Assembly: GCA_003952965.2 (NCBI GenBank)
Contig: CM025852.1
Location: 25,771,457-25,835,456 of the forward strand
Direction of reading: 5' to 3'
DNA length: 64,000 nucleotides
Origin: Morella rubra
Taxonomy: Eukaryota; Streptophyta; Magnoliopsida; Fagales; Myricaceae
In this document: positions 35,074 through 49,579 of the stretch, piece by piece
Numbering within the stretch: position 1 is the first letter of the stretch
How the letters are laid out: each line of letters begins with the position of its first letter
Translations under genes and position numbers: made by a program
The notes under the pieces: model-generated
What the model was told of the DNA's origin: nothing
Seen by the model: the letters and a program-made list of their open reading frames with translations, nothing else
Databases searched by the model: none

Positions 35074-37044
35074 GTGCCTACATGTTTCTCTTTGTTTTAC
35101 ATTTTACTTTGGATTCCACCAAGGAAAAGGAAAAGTCATAGAGTTATATTCAGGAGATGTCAACCTACTAATTGTGGACTCTGAAGCAAAGTTACTTTTG
35201 ACAGAGTTACACAACTATAATTTGTTAATATATGCGCAGTTGCAGTTTGAGTTGTTTAGATATTTGATGGATTATTAACCACTAAATTTTCAATATTGCA
35301 ATTGCAGCCAATGATTATGGTGCTGGTGGTAGTGATGATGGCGCAGATAGTGCTAGTGCAGATGTGCTAGAACCTTGAAGTTGCTAAGGATTAAATTTAT
35401 GGTTATTTGTTGTTAAATGTATTATTTGTTATTTTTTAGACTACTTAAAAATTTTTAGAACTTCTTTGTGTTGTTGCAAAACTTGTAAGACGTGTTATTT
35501 AGTCAATGATTAATATATTTTGTTCTATTACACATCTTATGTTTTTACATCAATTAATTAAAATTTGTATTATAGGAAAATAAGAAAAAATGCAGGTTTT
35601 TAAAAATGATTTAGTGGCGTTTTAAAAATGCTGTCACATACCAAAGAAAAAATAAAAATGAGCTGACCTATAGCAGCGTTTTTAAAAACGTTGCTAATGA
35701 CTCGATTAAAAATTGTCATAATTGCGTTCGGGTCTATGGCGGCGGTCTCGACCGCTGTTAATCGACCGCCGCTATAGATCCAGTCTTCACCAATGGTCAC
35801 GCAAACCGCTACTATAGATCTATTGCGACGGATCTATAGCAATGGTCACTCGCGACCGCTGCTATAGCTTAAAAAATCACTGCTAAAAGCTATAGTAGCG
35901 GTTTTTTGACCTTTAGCAGCGTTTCCGACTGCTGCTAAAGGTCATTTTTTTTTGTAGTGGTTCAATAAGAGGTATTTCTAACTATGAAATAATTGAAACA
36001 ATATGTGTTTTAAGTAATTAGCAATGAGTAGTCACAGAAAAAGTATTTCTAGCGACGAAATTGGATGTCACTTTTAGCGGTGAATGTAAAATTTCGTCAC
36101 AAAAGATATATGTTTTAAGTTTTTAGCAACAAAATAATATTTTCATCGCAGAAGAGTATTTTTAGCGACAAGTTAAGTTCTTCGGTAAAATACACTTCTA
36201 ACTACAAAATTTTATATTCATTGCTAAAAAATATGAGTTTTAAGTCTTTAGCGACAGATTAAGCAATATTGTTGTCACAAAATGGTATTTTTTACTGTGA
36301 AATTAAATTCGTCGCTCATAAATTTGTCGCTAAAGGAGAAAATTTCTTGTAGTAATGATAGCTAACTTAATCTTATTAGGATTTGTTCATTTGGTCCTGT
36401 TAGGACCTTAAAATCACATTTTTAAGTCAATTAATTCTTGTTATTTCATTAATAAATTAGCAAGAACTTAAATACTAAGATTTAAAAACTGAATTTAATC
36501 AATGAATTCTTGCTATTTAGATTTTCTTTATATATATGCTTACCTACTTGTATAAAATGAAATCACTTAAGTCAGTACATTGAATATATAATTATATATT
36601 ATACATCTTGACCTCTAGTACGTACCATATATAATTATATATACTTTTCTAGCTAGATATTTTATTTCTTTCTTTCTTTTTTCTTGAGCCGTCTCTTTAT
36701 GTTTTTTTTTCTGGATCTTCATTTCCGGACGTATTAGACAGAGCGATTGATGTGAGTAAAGTAGTAGTTTCTACGTATGTCTGTGGATGATATGATTTTT
36801 ATACACTAACATATATATATATATATATATATTGTTGCGTGGCTGAGTAGCTCTACGTATTTTTTAAGGAACGAGATTGAAATACCACGGGATCGCACAT
36901 TTCAGTTGGGTCATAAATTAATTACTAAAGCATTTAAGCATGCAAAAAGATATGGATGCAGTTATTTATATGTGTCATTTTCGCAAGACACTTTCGCCTG
37001 CCGGCGGTGGACATCACTTGTGCTGCACGTGATTAACTCTTCTA

Positions 37045-37242
37045 GGGGTGCGTTTGCACACCAAAATTTTACGCTTCTTAAATTTTAACACAATAAAAAA
37101 TTATAATATAATCTCTTTCTCCCCATCAAATCATTATTTTTCACTATAATAAATATTAAAAATTATCTCTCTCTTCACTTTTTCACCAAATTCAATACCC
37201 TAAAATTTTAACCTTCCTAAAATTTTACAAACAAACACACCG
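37045..37242. mobile_element. MITE-like segment related to the Tourist-like copies
   Basis: Begins GGGGTGCGTTTGC and ends ACAAACACACC, with interior phrases (CATCAAATCATTATTTTTCAC, CTAAAATTTTA) shared with the copies at 2418 and 11747. TAA flanks are not seen here, so the boundaries are uncertain. Confidence 0.5.
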
Positions 37243-37589
37243 GATTAATTATATTTTAGCAATTTGAAGTGTAAGAACAAAATTAATTGCTTAGAACCAA
37301 AAAAGTATAACAACCAAATTGACACTCAAGTCCACCACGTTGCTGAAATTTGCGTACAAGGAACTAGCTCCTTACAAATTGCTGAAATTACCGATTGCAA
37401 ATATAAACCGATTAATATTACATCTTCTTATCAATTTAATTTTTATATCTGATAACTTATAATTCAAAATTGTACGAAGGTTGTAAATTTTAAGCACAAC
37501 TCCACATTTTACACTTTTATTTCAAAGACATAGACATTGTGGAAAAAAACAATAGTTCAAAACTATTCTTTCTTTTATTTTTTTTGTAA

Positions 37590-38012
37590 CAGGAGGGAAA
37601 TTCAATACACTCGATCTTTGTGCATTGTATTTGGACGGATTTAGCTCAATTAAAAAATAAATTGACTAGGCAAAGAGGCAACGGTAATTTTATAATTTTT
37701 ATATTGTTTTGCCGGCCTCTTGGTCTAAAATAACCACATTTATAAATTTTCTTTTTTGATTATTTGATTTTTGCATAGGGTAATTAACCAAAGGACATGA
37801 TGTATATGTACTGGAGACGTACTCATGGTAGGATTATTGTTTATTGTTATGAAAAATTTTACCAAATAAATGAACCTTTTTCTTTAGAGATGATCAGGTC
37901 AATTCTTCCTGAAATCAAGAAGTATAAATGTTAAAGAAAAAAAGAGAACCCAAAATGTTGAAGACTGATCACATGGTTAGGATTAGATATTATGATCATG
38001 TGGTGCTGAAAA
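37590..38012. repeat. Dispersed repeat, copy 2 (partner at 26300-26760)
   Basis: Shares AGAGAACCCAAAATGTTGAA, GATCACATGGTTAGGAT-like and TTTTTGCATAGGGTAATTAA phrases with 26300-26760. No coding content; probably an old transposon remnant. Confidence 0.65.
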
Positions 38013-41000
38013 TCGAACTCCTACTTTATGAGTGTATGGCGTTTGGGCCATAATTTAGCTCTCGATCGGAAACGTTAATCCCAAAATTAGAGAAACAATC
38101 CGATAAAGTAGATGCCTCCCTAGTCCCTCCTTTGGGAATTGAGGCCGGTACGTAATCACAATACATGATATTGATTGGGAATTGCATGCTGAAACGGCTG
38201 TCTAACTTTGGAAAATGCTGATAGTAGTAGTGGATCTCATTGCAATTACGCACCGTCCGTGTTTCATAGCTATATCTAATGAAAATGGAGGGTCCTCTTA
38301 ACTTGTGCGGTATAAGAGAGCTGGCTGCGGGAAGTAATACAAACAGGCACAATATTATATATGGCTATATAGACCTAATTTCAGAAAGTTAGGCCACTAC
38401 TGTTCTTGGTTTACTGGGCTTGTCAATTTCTGAAGCTAACTTGAAAAGATGAACGAAGCTGAAATACTTCCTCTTGGGCGAAAAGGGGACCATTTTCTTT
38501 TTTCTTTTTTTCTTTTCATCAAAAAGGGGACCATTTTCAATTCAAGAGGAAAAAACTTCTTCGCAGGTTAGAGTCACGTGATCAGTCCGAATCATGATCG
38601 GTACTGACTAGTGTTTGTCATTCTGATCTTTGCGGGTCCATAGGACCATATATAATAATGGCGCCACTGGCCCCAGCTCGCATGGGCTTCGATCGGGAGC
38701 TACCGAACAAGTAGGTAGACGTCAAAATCAGTCAGTCCCTTTCATTTTGTAGGTATATATCGTGTGTTTCTTTTGATATCTGCCGTAAAGGCTAGATCTC
38801 ATTATAGTTGTTCTCCTCACAGCCAATCGTTTGTGAAATGTGACCTGAAATAAGACCCATCAAATCCAAATGAGTTGGATTAATTTTTCCAGAATTAATA
38901 ACATAAAATGGTACGAAAAAAATTAGTAAATAATTCTATTTTTGTCTTTTGAGTTTTCTGTCTCTAATTTTACACCCGATATGAAAGTAATAGTCTTGCT
39001 ATCACATGCACCCGGTAACGCACTTTAATCCTAATTTTCATTAATATTCCAAATATTCGGCTATACTAAATAAAAGGAAAGTCTAGCTCATACTTACTCG
39101 GTAGGGAGATGTTAGAAAAATAAGTTAAATGATTTGGTTATTCCTTTCTTCATATTATATACATATTACCTTAGCTTTTTTCAAGAATTCGAATTAAATT
39201 TTACACGTACATGCATATATATGTGTATAATATGTGTGTGAATATTCGCGCGTAGGGTATGTATATACAAGAAAAGAAAGAAAATAGTGATACACGGAGC
39301 CAATTTTCAAAAATTAGTAATAGGCCAATATTGGAAATACAAGTAGATGTCGTACAATATTGTGGCAACAGTACCCTGATAAAGACTGTTAGGTAGGAAC
39401 GGAGGTTATAATGTTTCAGGAATTGTGTGGATCACCCTAGGGGCGATAAGAAGCTAAGCCAATGCTACCTTCCCCAGCTCATGCTGCATTGCTGCTATAC
39501 CTTCCTAGTTTGTCAGTTCACAGTTCCAGACCTAACCAACGAAAATGTAATCCACGAAGAGTGAGAAAGGTTAAGAGAGCTGGTTACAAAAGGATGAGCC
39601 TTAACAAACGTGGAGAGAGAGAAAATATAGCGATGGCAGTGGTGGGGTTGTGGCGAGAGGGATGAGCTTGGGAGAGAAAATTGAGGCTAGAGGGATGAGC
39701 TTGGGAGTAGAGATAGTGATGGCAGTGGTGGGGTTGTGGGCAGTTTATTTGCGGCCAATGTTGATGAGATACGCAGCAGAGATGGCGGAAGTGATGGGCT
39801 ACGCTCTTCACCTTATTATGAGAGGCAGGCCTTCTCTCACTTTCTCCACCTATCTACCTTATTCGGCTTCATTTCTTCATGACTGGCATTACTGAGTCAC
39901 TAGAACACACTGCAAGCACGGTAGGTCATGATCAGAAGGAATTTACGAGTAGAAGATTAACAAATCGACCTCACACAAGAGTCAAACAAGAGAAATGAAA
40001 CCAGGAGTCATCTGCAGACTTTAGGACTAAACCAGAACTTAACCTCGGGAGAGGATGAGAACCTAGGGTAGGTAGGCCGGAGTTCACGGCGATGCTGAAG
40101 GAGTTCAAAGAAAAAGTGCGGGGTTCGCCTTCCGGAAGTAGCTCCAACAGATCGCCATGGCGTGTACTGCAGGCTGGTGATCTGCCATCAGAGTATCGCA
40201 GCTAGCTAGAGATGCTGTCTTAATTACTTGGTTAAAATAATTTGTCTTCTCTTCTGTAAATTAAATATGGTAATTATGCGCTATAACTCTCTTTTCAATC
40301 TTTTTGGGTACCTCTGTTCTAATTACCTTGAGAAAAGAAGAATTCTTCTTTCTTTCTCTTTCCGAGCAAGAATAATTCTTGATTTCAGCAGTGATATTCT
40401 TGGTCAGATTTCGAAGGTAATTTCCTTGATATGGGAATTAAGCACGCTTTCTTAATTCTCAACCAAAGCAAGATTGGGGAGGGAAAATGAGGTGGGAAAG
40501 CAATTGCAGGTCACTTGCACAGCACTAATTCTCGTTGATCGATCGATTCGTATGTTTTGGATTGACTGACTCAGTCAAATACGTACCGTACTCTTTTACG
40601 TACCGTACGTGCCATGTTATCTAACATGGTACAAATTTAAGTATGTCTTGATAAGCTTGATCGATGCAATTATGCAACAGTGTTGGAATTAAAAATTAAA
40701 TTGTTAATGTTTTTTCAACAAACACACCTACGATGTAGAGTAAATGTTATAACGTAATTTTCAGTTAGATCAGGCCTCTAATCATTTGTTTAACCAACTA
40801 CTATATGACGCTACAACTTAATTAATTACCTGAGAGGTTTATATATATATATAGCTGGCCAACATTCAGTACCACACTCTTCATTAACTGTGACTGCAAA
40901 TTAACAAATTAAGCTACGGCAGTTAATTATTCCTTCTTTGAGAGAATTCACTGCATTAGTCTAATTACTTGGTAATTAACCCTTTGTATTGCGGCCATCT

Positions 41001-42794
41001 TTACCGCAAAAATGGGAGAAACAGACGTAGTTTTGAACGTTTCTTATGTGACAGAAAGATATACATGATGAAGTCATAAAAAAAAAGGTACTGGAGCTAA
41101 AAAAACTCATGCAAGATCAATCTAATCAAATGGCTCGCACCTCGTATTTTTAATGTCTTCGTTTTCTAGGGTATCAGTAATTCCGGTCTAAAGGTTGTTT
41201 CCCACGAACATCCTGCGACGATGATAAACAGAGCTAATTGCCGGTGGCCTCAAATAAGAAGCCACCGCCCAGAAAAACTCAGTTCGATCTGTAGCAAAAG
41301 TGAAAAAGAAAAGGCGAAAAGTCAAAAAGAAAAGGTCGTTGGTGACGGAAGTCGATCGGAACAAACTGTAAATGCGCTTACATTTTATATTCCCTTATTA
41401 ATTCCAAGTCTGTTGAGTGAAAAGCAGAAAACAAGTTAAAGTAGTGGGCGGGCCACTGGCCACATGATGGCAGAAATTTTCGAGAGAACTTGAAAAATTC
41501 TAGCATTATGGACTATTGACTTCTGCCGTAGTTCCGGTTACTCATCGTCATTTTGTTGGATTTAGTGTTCCTTTGTTTCTGTTTTAGGTTTAATATTGTA
41601 GCACACTTTTACATAATAGATGTGCTCTACTCTGATTGTATGTATTTGATGAACATCTTAGAAAGCTATGAGGATAATTCTAAACAACAACACTACTATA
41701 GTGTTAGTTAATGTAAATTAATCTATAATATTGCTACTAAACTCTAAATTAAAAATGCCACACTGTTCTAATGTTGCTTAAATATGCCTCAGCTTAATTA
41801 TATGGTTAACTGATTAATATTTAAATGTAGTGAAAAAGTCATTTTTGAGTTCTCATACTACCGAAGTAATCTCATAGGTTGGAGCTGACGCATCACTACT
41901 TTTTCCTTAAATGTATCATATAATTGTACTCCAAGTTTAAAATGCCCTTGATATATTTTTGCTTAATGGCCCGATTTATGTTAAACCACGCAACGGGAAT
42001 ACATATCAGCACTTACTGGTGGAATTTGCATGTGATTATTTATGATCAGTTTTTTTAATTATTTTGATGATTTAATATGGTAATTAAGATAATAGTACTG
42101 TTCCTCAACAATTTGAATCTTGGCTTTGCTGATCTAATTACCGGTCAATTTAAATTCACACATATTTCCCTTGATGAGCGTAAGTTGTCGGCATATATAG
42201 TTATCGATTAAAGAGTTATAATTATTGGTCTGCAGCATTTTTTTGTTGTCTATACTCTATAGGTTAGGGATTTTGTACAATTGTTAGGAAGAAGGGAGAA
42301 GAGAAAGCTATAATATGTTTAGTTAATAGCAACGCCATCGATTCCAAGGATAAAGAGGTGCAACACCAAAAACAAAGATACCATCATGATTGATATCACT
42401 AGCTAGAAAATTGGAATTGGAAAGAGGACCATGGAAACGAATTAGAGCAACACGACCTGTTTGATACACTTCTAGTGAGTCATACAACAATATTATTCGT
42501 GTTAACAATCACAAAAGAAACTAATGAAACATCTTTCGCTTAGTAATTTATTTTACAAAATGCCGATGAAAAGAATTTGTTTTATTCTTTAGTCAGGATC
42601 TAACTTGTAGTTCTCCTTTGTAAAAGAAAATGAAAAAAAGAATTTGGCAGACGAAAAATACAACTGATCAGAACTAAACAGTAAGTTGATGAAGAATGTT
42701 CAGTTCTTAGCGTCGCTTGTTCTCAATATTCCATCATTATTGCCGCATCACAGTAATGCTAGGCCCTTATAAGGAAAGCGGAGATTTTCGAAGC

Positions 42795-43894
42795 TTATTT
42801 CTTGATCTGGTCTTCGTTCTCAAGCTCTATCAAGCTCTTGATCACAATGTCCGAAGCATTTGTCACAACTTCTGAGAGGTTCCTGTAAACACAACAGAAA
42901 TGAATTTTAATTCCAAGATTGCTATGTGCTACGCTATAGAGAAATCAAAAGACTAACGAATTCGTGCTTGCAAATAACATAATTGACTTGGATCGAGTTC
43001 GACCTTTTGTTTTGTTTTCGTAAGTCTGAATGAGCACTCTTTATTCATGCGATTTCATGGGGACTCTCTAGTTTATGGTAGCATATGATCATATATATGA
43101 TCAGTTTCTAACCATAACAATTCAAACCGTTGTAATCATGAAAAAAAGTATCAACAAAGAGAATACTAGGAAGAACTGTCCAAGGAAGTTTGTGAAGGCA
43201 TCATATCAATCGAAAACCTTCTTACGACGGGGATAAAAGCATCCACAAGGGATAAGCAGTAGCACTAGAAAAATTATCTCTAGAAATTAGGTAAACAATA
43301 AGTTCGAAGAAGATGAAGCTCTGAAGTGTTTAAGTTGACCTCTTTAAATGAATTGTAATTAATTCCTGTAAACTTTGCATTAGTACCCTTGGTTAAGAAG
43401 AAAAATTAAGAAGCAAGTACTGAAAACAAGATAATCAATTTTTACCCTTCGAAGGAGTTGAACGAAAGGCCGACGGTGTGCTTTGCCTCTTCGAGAGCCC
43501 AGCTAAACCTCTGATGCTCATTCTCCTCACATAAAACTTTACTTGGAACGCGAAGTTGAGATGGCTTAACGTCACAAAAGATAGGGATGACCTTCTTCTT
43601 GGACTCCATGAAAAGAGCCAGCTCATGAAGGCAAAAATAGGACTTACAGTAGTTGGGCGAAAACACGGCAACACCTATCTTACAACCATGAATTGCACCA
43701 TCAATCTTTTCAAACAGTTTGTCTCCCGGCTTCATGTTCTTGTTGTCTAAGAAAGGACTTAGGTTGAGCCGGGAAAGGTAATCATACAGCAAAGTGGCTA
43801 TCGTTCGCTTTGTGTCAATCCCTCTGTGGTTAATGAAGACATCACAGGGCCGACTGATAGCTCGTTTGGCCAACTGGGCTGTTGAGCGATGCAT
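42795..43894 (-). CDS. TIR-only (TIR-X) protein
   Basis: Two exons, 43894-43446 and 42882-42795 (GT/AG), encoding 178 aa. Nearly the whole protein is one TIR domain: CDVFINHRGIDTKR (17-30, beta-A and start of alpha-A), FLDNKNMKPGDKL (48-60, BB-loop region), VAVFSPNYCKSYFCLHELAL (75-94) and VIPIFCDVKPSQLR (102-115). Glu91 in CLHEL is at the position of the catalytic NADase glutamate of plant TIRs. There is no NB-ARC or LRR. The NHRG form (rather than SFRG) is typical of the conserved TIR-only group shared by many angiosperms. Such proteins cleave NAD+ into immune signals that act through EDS1 modules or other outputs; activity here is inferred. A TATA-like element (43992-44000, minus) lies 100 bp upstream. 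Confidence 0.9.
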
Positions 43895-43991
43895 GGTTTC
43901 TCTTTATATCAGCTTCTCTTGCCTAGATAGCTAGTTTGGTATAGGAGTGCGGTATGAGGTTCTCTTGACTAGCTAGATTGGTATAGATCGA

Positions 43992-44000
43992 TTATATATA
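43992..44000 (-). promoter_or_regulatory. Candidate TATA box of the TIR-only gene
   Basis: CTATATATAATC on the minus strand, about 100 bp upstream of the ATG at 43894. Confidence 0.5.
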
Positions 44001-44049
44001 GGGTTCTGTTATGAGAATTGTGTTGGGAGTTTGTTAGATATATATAAAG

Positions 44050-47000
44050 AGGCTATCAATTTGGTTTTCATGCTGCGACTTTTTAAAGTGTGGAAAATTT
44101 AGAATCTTCCACTTTATTTGAACTTTTTACTGATCTTGAGTTGATTTTGAAGAAAAAATGTTTTCGGAAAGAGATTGAAAATCAACATACAACCGTGTTT
44201 TTTTATTAGACAGAGAAGAGGGAAAGAAACAAGGCCCTTTGACCACCTCTAAGAAAATGTACCTTCAAACACGTTCGTTGACTCTTTCTTATAATCTCTG
44301 TCCCGCTCGCGCCGCCCCCATTGCTACAAACCCACAGGGCCGAAGATGTAGTGACCAGTACGTATGAATACACATCTGAACACATGGTTCTCCTTCGTTT
44401 TTGAACATAGACATATAAGTTCAAAGTAATTGCCTCGGTCTGAATACCCATTAATGATAGATCTCTTTTCTTACGCAAAGCGATGAATATTATATATATA
44501 CTTGGTATATATTTTAACTGTATATTGATGTTCAATAACCCTTTTCCGCATAGCTTACAAAACCAACTACAAGCTGTGTTCCTTTGACTGTTTGAATACA
44601 AACATTCTAGTCCCTAAATATTGTTTCCTCGATCGCACCAGGAAAGAAATTCCTAGAATTCAATTAATTTATCTATATATATGTCCAATAATTTTTCGGC
44701 GGATGAATAAATTTTCTACATGTGCTAGACTACTGCAAAAACATGAAGACAGAATACTATACATTAAATATGACAGCGGAGAAAAGCCCAACTCCGATCC
44801 TTGCCTTTGCGTGCAAGACAATTGAGCCGCTTTTGCTATGAAACCTACGTCGAACGTTCGTGATCCTCGGCCCTCGCTCCTTTCATGACCCACGGAGCTT
44901 GACCGAGAAAACTGTGGCGGTATAGCCTATAACCATATAGCGCCATATTGGTAAAGACTGCAAGGGTACATAGCTCCTTGGAAGATGCATTAATCTTGGG
45001 CTCGTACATATGTACCGGGAAGCACCCAATCATTTGGAATGTGCTTGCATTAATATTTGTTCACCATATGTCACACTCAGCCGGCACTTGCTATTTGCAA
45101 ATCTGTTACGTACGCAGAGATGTTAGAACGACAGTAATCTAAATGGATTTAAAAGATTAAGTTGGAGAAGGTGCTAATTAAGCATCTATATTATCAACTA
45201 AATACTTGTAATTAATATATATATATCTTAACTATATGTCTTGTACAGATTAATGGTCTTACATATTACGAATAATGTCACAATGTACCATATATGCATG
45301 CAATATAGTTGCTTGCAAAGAATCATGATGTCTCAAATATCTTCGATTTTTCTTAATTTTTTTAATCTCTGCTGGTAACAAATGTTTGGGGATGTGAAAA
45401 TCATCTAATCATTTTTCCCGAATTACATTGAATTGGGCGATTCATGGAACTCAAAGAGGGATTTAGAGTTAAACATATATATATACTAATATACACAACA
45501 ACGATAACCAACCACATGACTCGAGTCATTGTGTACGACCATGATATATAGTATATATCAAGTCCATAGATCCATCATGGGGCAGTAGACCTATTATTTT
45601 AATAGGAACCTACAAACATAGAAATATAAATGTAATGTTATATAAGGAAATTAAACTTAACTCCCACGCCACTTGAATCTGATCATCAGGAGCTTAGACT
45701 TAGACAGCAGGCCGTAAATAAATTCCTCCACACGAAAATCACATGTTCCTTTAAATTTTTTTCTACCTGTTAAATTGCAAAGAATATGATGATCGGCTTA
45801 GACTTAGACTGCATTCTAACCATGCACGGTTTCTTCAATATCATGTTTCATAACGGCAATATTGTAATATTCTTATCACAATAAAAACAATATTACTAAT
45901 TATAAGATAGAAATATGGAGGATAATCAAAACAGAGGCATATAAATAACCCATGTATCCCTTGATCAAAAAAAGTCATCTAACCCAGAAATTAGGACCAA
46001 AAATTATATTTTTCTATATTCTGATCCTTTTCATTCAGTTTAAAACCTATTATACCAAGACTATGAAGAATCTCGCAGATTATATGTACATCTCAACTAA
46101 TCTCCAAATTAAGGCTATTCAGCGCGCAAGGCATCTAAACAATTATCATTCTAAGGAGGCTTGAAACCTAATTAAGAACGTCCTGATCTTTATGATCTCG
46201 AAACTCGATATTTATAGAAAAAACTCGCTTTACACCTTTAAATTATGAGACTAATGTCACTTTGTTGTCCAATCTACCAAGTTTGTTACCTTAAACCTCA
46301 AATTACAAAAATTCATCCATCATAAAATAGAAGCGTTGATCTCTAATAAAATAGAAGCGTTGAACTAGGTGAAAATAGGCCTTATGGTAGGATATTAGTG
46401 CAGATATCTTAGCAGAGAATGCACGTTGAAGAACTTCACAAATTTGGAACCGCAACACGAACGAACTTGATTATATATTATTTGACTTGAAAAGAAGTTT
46501 GTGAGGGAAAAATGAGCAAGGGAATCAATGTTGATGGTAAAACACGGGAGAGGGAAGGGGAAGATCTTTATGGTTAAAGTTGAGGCTAGATATATGCATT
46601 GAATCCGACCTTGTATTTTCACCTTTTACCCACACACGCACGAAAAAAAAAAAAAAAATCCTCTCGAAAGTTCCCACTCGTTTTTTCAGCTAATAAACTT
46701 TTCATGGTTTAATTAGTTTCTTTTTTCTCTTGTGGGAATACGGACCTAGCCAGTAGTTGTGATTCAATGTAAGTGCATACAATATTGTATGTTTCGAGAA
46801 TTGCCGAGAAGGGTCAGTAATGTATGTATAGAAACGTCCTTGACATTTTTTGTGTGGTTCGTCAAATTTTATGTCCAACAAAATGTAAACTTTGTGTTTT
46901 TGACGGGTCCCGTAACCTCCAAAAAAAAAAAACAAGAAATAACAGAAATTACGGACTTTGGGCTTGCAAGCAAGTGCAAGTTTGACATAAACTATCCATC

Positions 47001-49579
47001 AAACCGGGTTGGATTTGTTTGATTGGTGCCCATATTGTGTTGGGCCTTCGACCAGCTGGTACACATTATAGCTTTGCGAGTGTGGGTTAAAATTTCTTTG
47101 CTTTGACGATTTTGACAATCTTTGATCCAAGTAAGCCATCTACGAAAGGCAGCTGGGCAAGATGTGCAAGGGAACTGAGCTACCAGCTGCTTGCAATGCA
47201 TGGAACTTACGAATCATACCTCAACCTCGTACAACTTTTTTTTTACTCAACTATGAAGCTAGTCTCGTCCCTTATAATATATGTGTCAATGTGTGTGTAT
47301 CTATACATATCTATCTATTCCTTGTGTCTTTTTAAATGGCCAGTTTCAATTTATTATTATGATATGTCATTTGCCTCCCTTAGAAACCCCCCATTAAATT
47401 TGCTACATGCCTTGGTAACTTATGAGATGAATTGGATTCAGATCACTTCCGAACGAAATGTTTTGCTCCAAAGTAAAAAAAGTAGAAAATTTTCATTTAA
47501 TTATTAATGAATTTTAAGGGTAATTATGGTCCGCTTTGTGTAATTAGACAATAATGCATTTCCTTTTCTTCAACTTTTATTCCACTCGTTACTTCTCAAT
47601 CGCTGATTGTAAGATGCAGTGGTCAATACGCCAAGATTACTCAAAATTCTAATGCTTATCTGGTCGTAAAGTGAAAAAAAGGTGTGGTTTCGCTTGTCCT
47701 CTGGGGGTGGTGGTTAAAATTTCATTATCATATTTTATTTGCGATATATGCAGGACAAAATAGGCTTATGGACCCAGTAATGTCTCTGTTGAGATGGCCG
47801 GTGTTTGGTCATTATCCTTAAAGACAAAATGTCAGAATGTCCAGCTAAGGGATGGACGTTGCATTTATATCCATGTACCCACCTGAAATGGTTCTGTCTG
47901 CATGGTTTTCAAAAGCGTTAACCTTTTTTTTTTTTTTTAATCGATTTTAATATATTTTCATTGATCTTAATAATTTTTTATAAATTTTAACAATTTTTAA
48001 TACATTTTTTATCAATTTCGAAAGAATCTATATGACTTTTTAAAAAAAATATAAACATAAAAAATTATTTTGAAGTCTAAACCAAATATAACCAATAATT
48101 TACATAAATTGATATGTAATAATATTCCTTCTAGCTGGAAAAAAAAAATTTTATTTTTATTAAACTTTTGCATCTGAAATCCTTATTTTTGTGCATGCAC
48201 ATCTATGCCTCTTCCAAGACCAATGTTTCTGTATGGTTGAATTCTACATGGTCCACGACATCCGTTATTTATTTGGTATATATATGATGATAAAATTCAT
48301 GCATTTTCTTCTCTTGTCCGTGGTAGTTTGAAAAATAAAAAAGAAATGAATATATTTTCTTTTTGTAATAATAATAAAATTTTAGAAGTTATAATTTTAA
48401 GAAAATAAACTTTTGTATAATGTATATACGTGATCTGACACACTGAACCTCCCTGATTTGATTGTACCTTTTGCCGAAAAGAAAATAAATTTCTGCCCTT
48501 CTTCTGGCCACTGAAGTTTTATTCAATCCCGAGGATGCCGATAATTTGAGGAAGGTGGTTTATTAGACTCTGTTCAATCAACACTAATCAACAGAGGTAG
48601 CGTTTCATGAATCATCACAATTGGATTTTAGGAAAAAGAAGACACAAAGAACCTTTAAGATAAAAAGAAAGAAAAAAAAGAACTGTTGTTAAATTTCATA
48701 ATGATGATCATCTCATCTGCTGTGAAATCAGATTGATTTGTAGCTTCAAGTACCAATTTCTTTATGAGTGTCCGATCTTTGGAGAAAATAGCTCGATTAT
48801 TTGACTAAAAGTACACTTCTTGGAGCGTGTGCTATGGTTCTGCTCCCAATTCGGAACAATCATTCATGGCCCTCCTAAAGTTGGCGGAATCTAACAATTT
48901 TTTTTAAAAAACAAATTTTCTTTTATCGGATGGAACGCCCCCCTTTGAACTTCAACAGATAAGGGTACCCCCGATCTCATGGATTTCTGGTGTGAGGTGA
49001 ATGGAAAGGTGTCTTTTGTGGTTGGCTGATAGGTGCAGTTATTATTCTTTGCCCACTGCTTCACTCTTCCACTGTGATAGTGATGGCAAAGCAAAGAGGG
49101 AGAGAGGATTGCTTTGTGCTCTCTTGGAGAACAAGCTTGCATATGCTAGATTTGAGTGGCAGGTTAAAATGACATCTCAACCATAACCAACACGTTCAGC
49201 CCGCCTTCCTTCACAATTCTCTTCCCTTTCTAATAGAGAGAAAATCAAAAAATCGAGTGCGTCTCTGTCGGTGTGTAAGAGCGAGGTAGAGGATAGGAGA
49301 CAGGTAGATGTGCTGTCAGACATGTTTCGGTGGGACCCGAATCCAACATAGAACAATAAAAAATCTGCCCTCTTTGTTCCTTCTCCTTGGCTCGCTCACA
49401 CACTCCATGTGCTCAGCTTCTCTGCCTTCTGGCTGGCACTCTCTCTGTCTCTACATTCCATGTGCGACGTTGAAAGAAACGTACCAAACATACAGAAACT
49501 CAGTGCTCCAGGCCATTGTACAGAATGAACTGAGATTATGACCCTTTGAACCTCGTTCTGCATCTATCTCTCTCTCTTC
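44050..49579. other. Intergenic, about 5.5 kb
   Basis: No recognised gene. AT-rich, with ORFs under 140 aa that lack family signal. The last 300 bp are CT/GA-rich and probably include the leader of the CIP7 gene. A 77-codon ORF at 49308-49541 ends 38 bp before the CIP7 start and would be an upstream ORF if transcription starts before it. Confidence 0.5.

Larger units (their letters stand above)
31964..36354. mobile_element. CACTA-like element or nested pair of elements
   Basis: The left end reads CACTACAAGAATTTT, followed by GCAGCGACA repeats; the right end reads AAAATTTCTTGTAGTA, preceded by subterminal TTTAGCGAC/GTCGCT repeats (36030-36340). Both are typical of plant CACTA elements, which have short CACTA TIRs and repetitive subterminal regions. 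Flanking triplets are GTG and ATG, so the 3-bp target duplication is imperfect. A second right end (TTTTTGTAGTG, ending 35959), with its own TAGCAGCG/CCGCTATAG repeats (35590-35950), lies inside, implying nesting or two elements. I see no transposase. Whether 31964 and 36354 belong to one element is inference. Confidence 0.5.
36355..42790. other. Intergenic, about 6.4 kb
   Basis: AT-rich with an (AT)n microsatellite (36811-36833), a MITE-like segment (37045-37242) and a dispersed repeat (37590-38012). At 39629-39740 a short sequence repeats (GATGGCAGTGGTGGGGTTGT twice, AGAGGGATGAGCTTGGGA twice). The ORFs at 38.0, 39.5 and 41.2 kb show no family resemblance. Confidence 0.5.

Noticed and set aside
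39462..39895. Overlapping ORFs near a repeated GATGGCAGTGG sequence
   Set aside because: Low-complexity repeats keep the frames open; no motif supports a protein.
49308..49541. 77-codon ORF before CIP7
   Set aside because: Kept only as a possible upstream ORF; no family resemblance and the transcript start is unknown.
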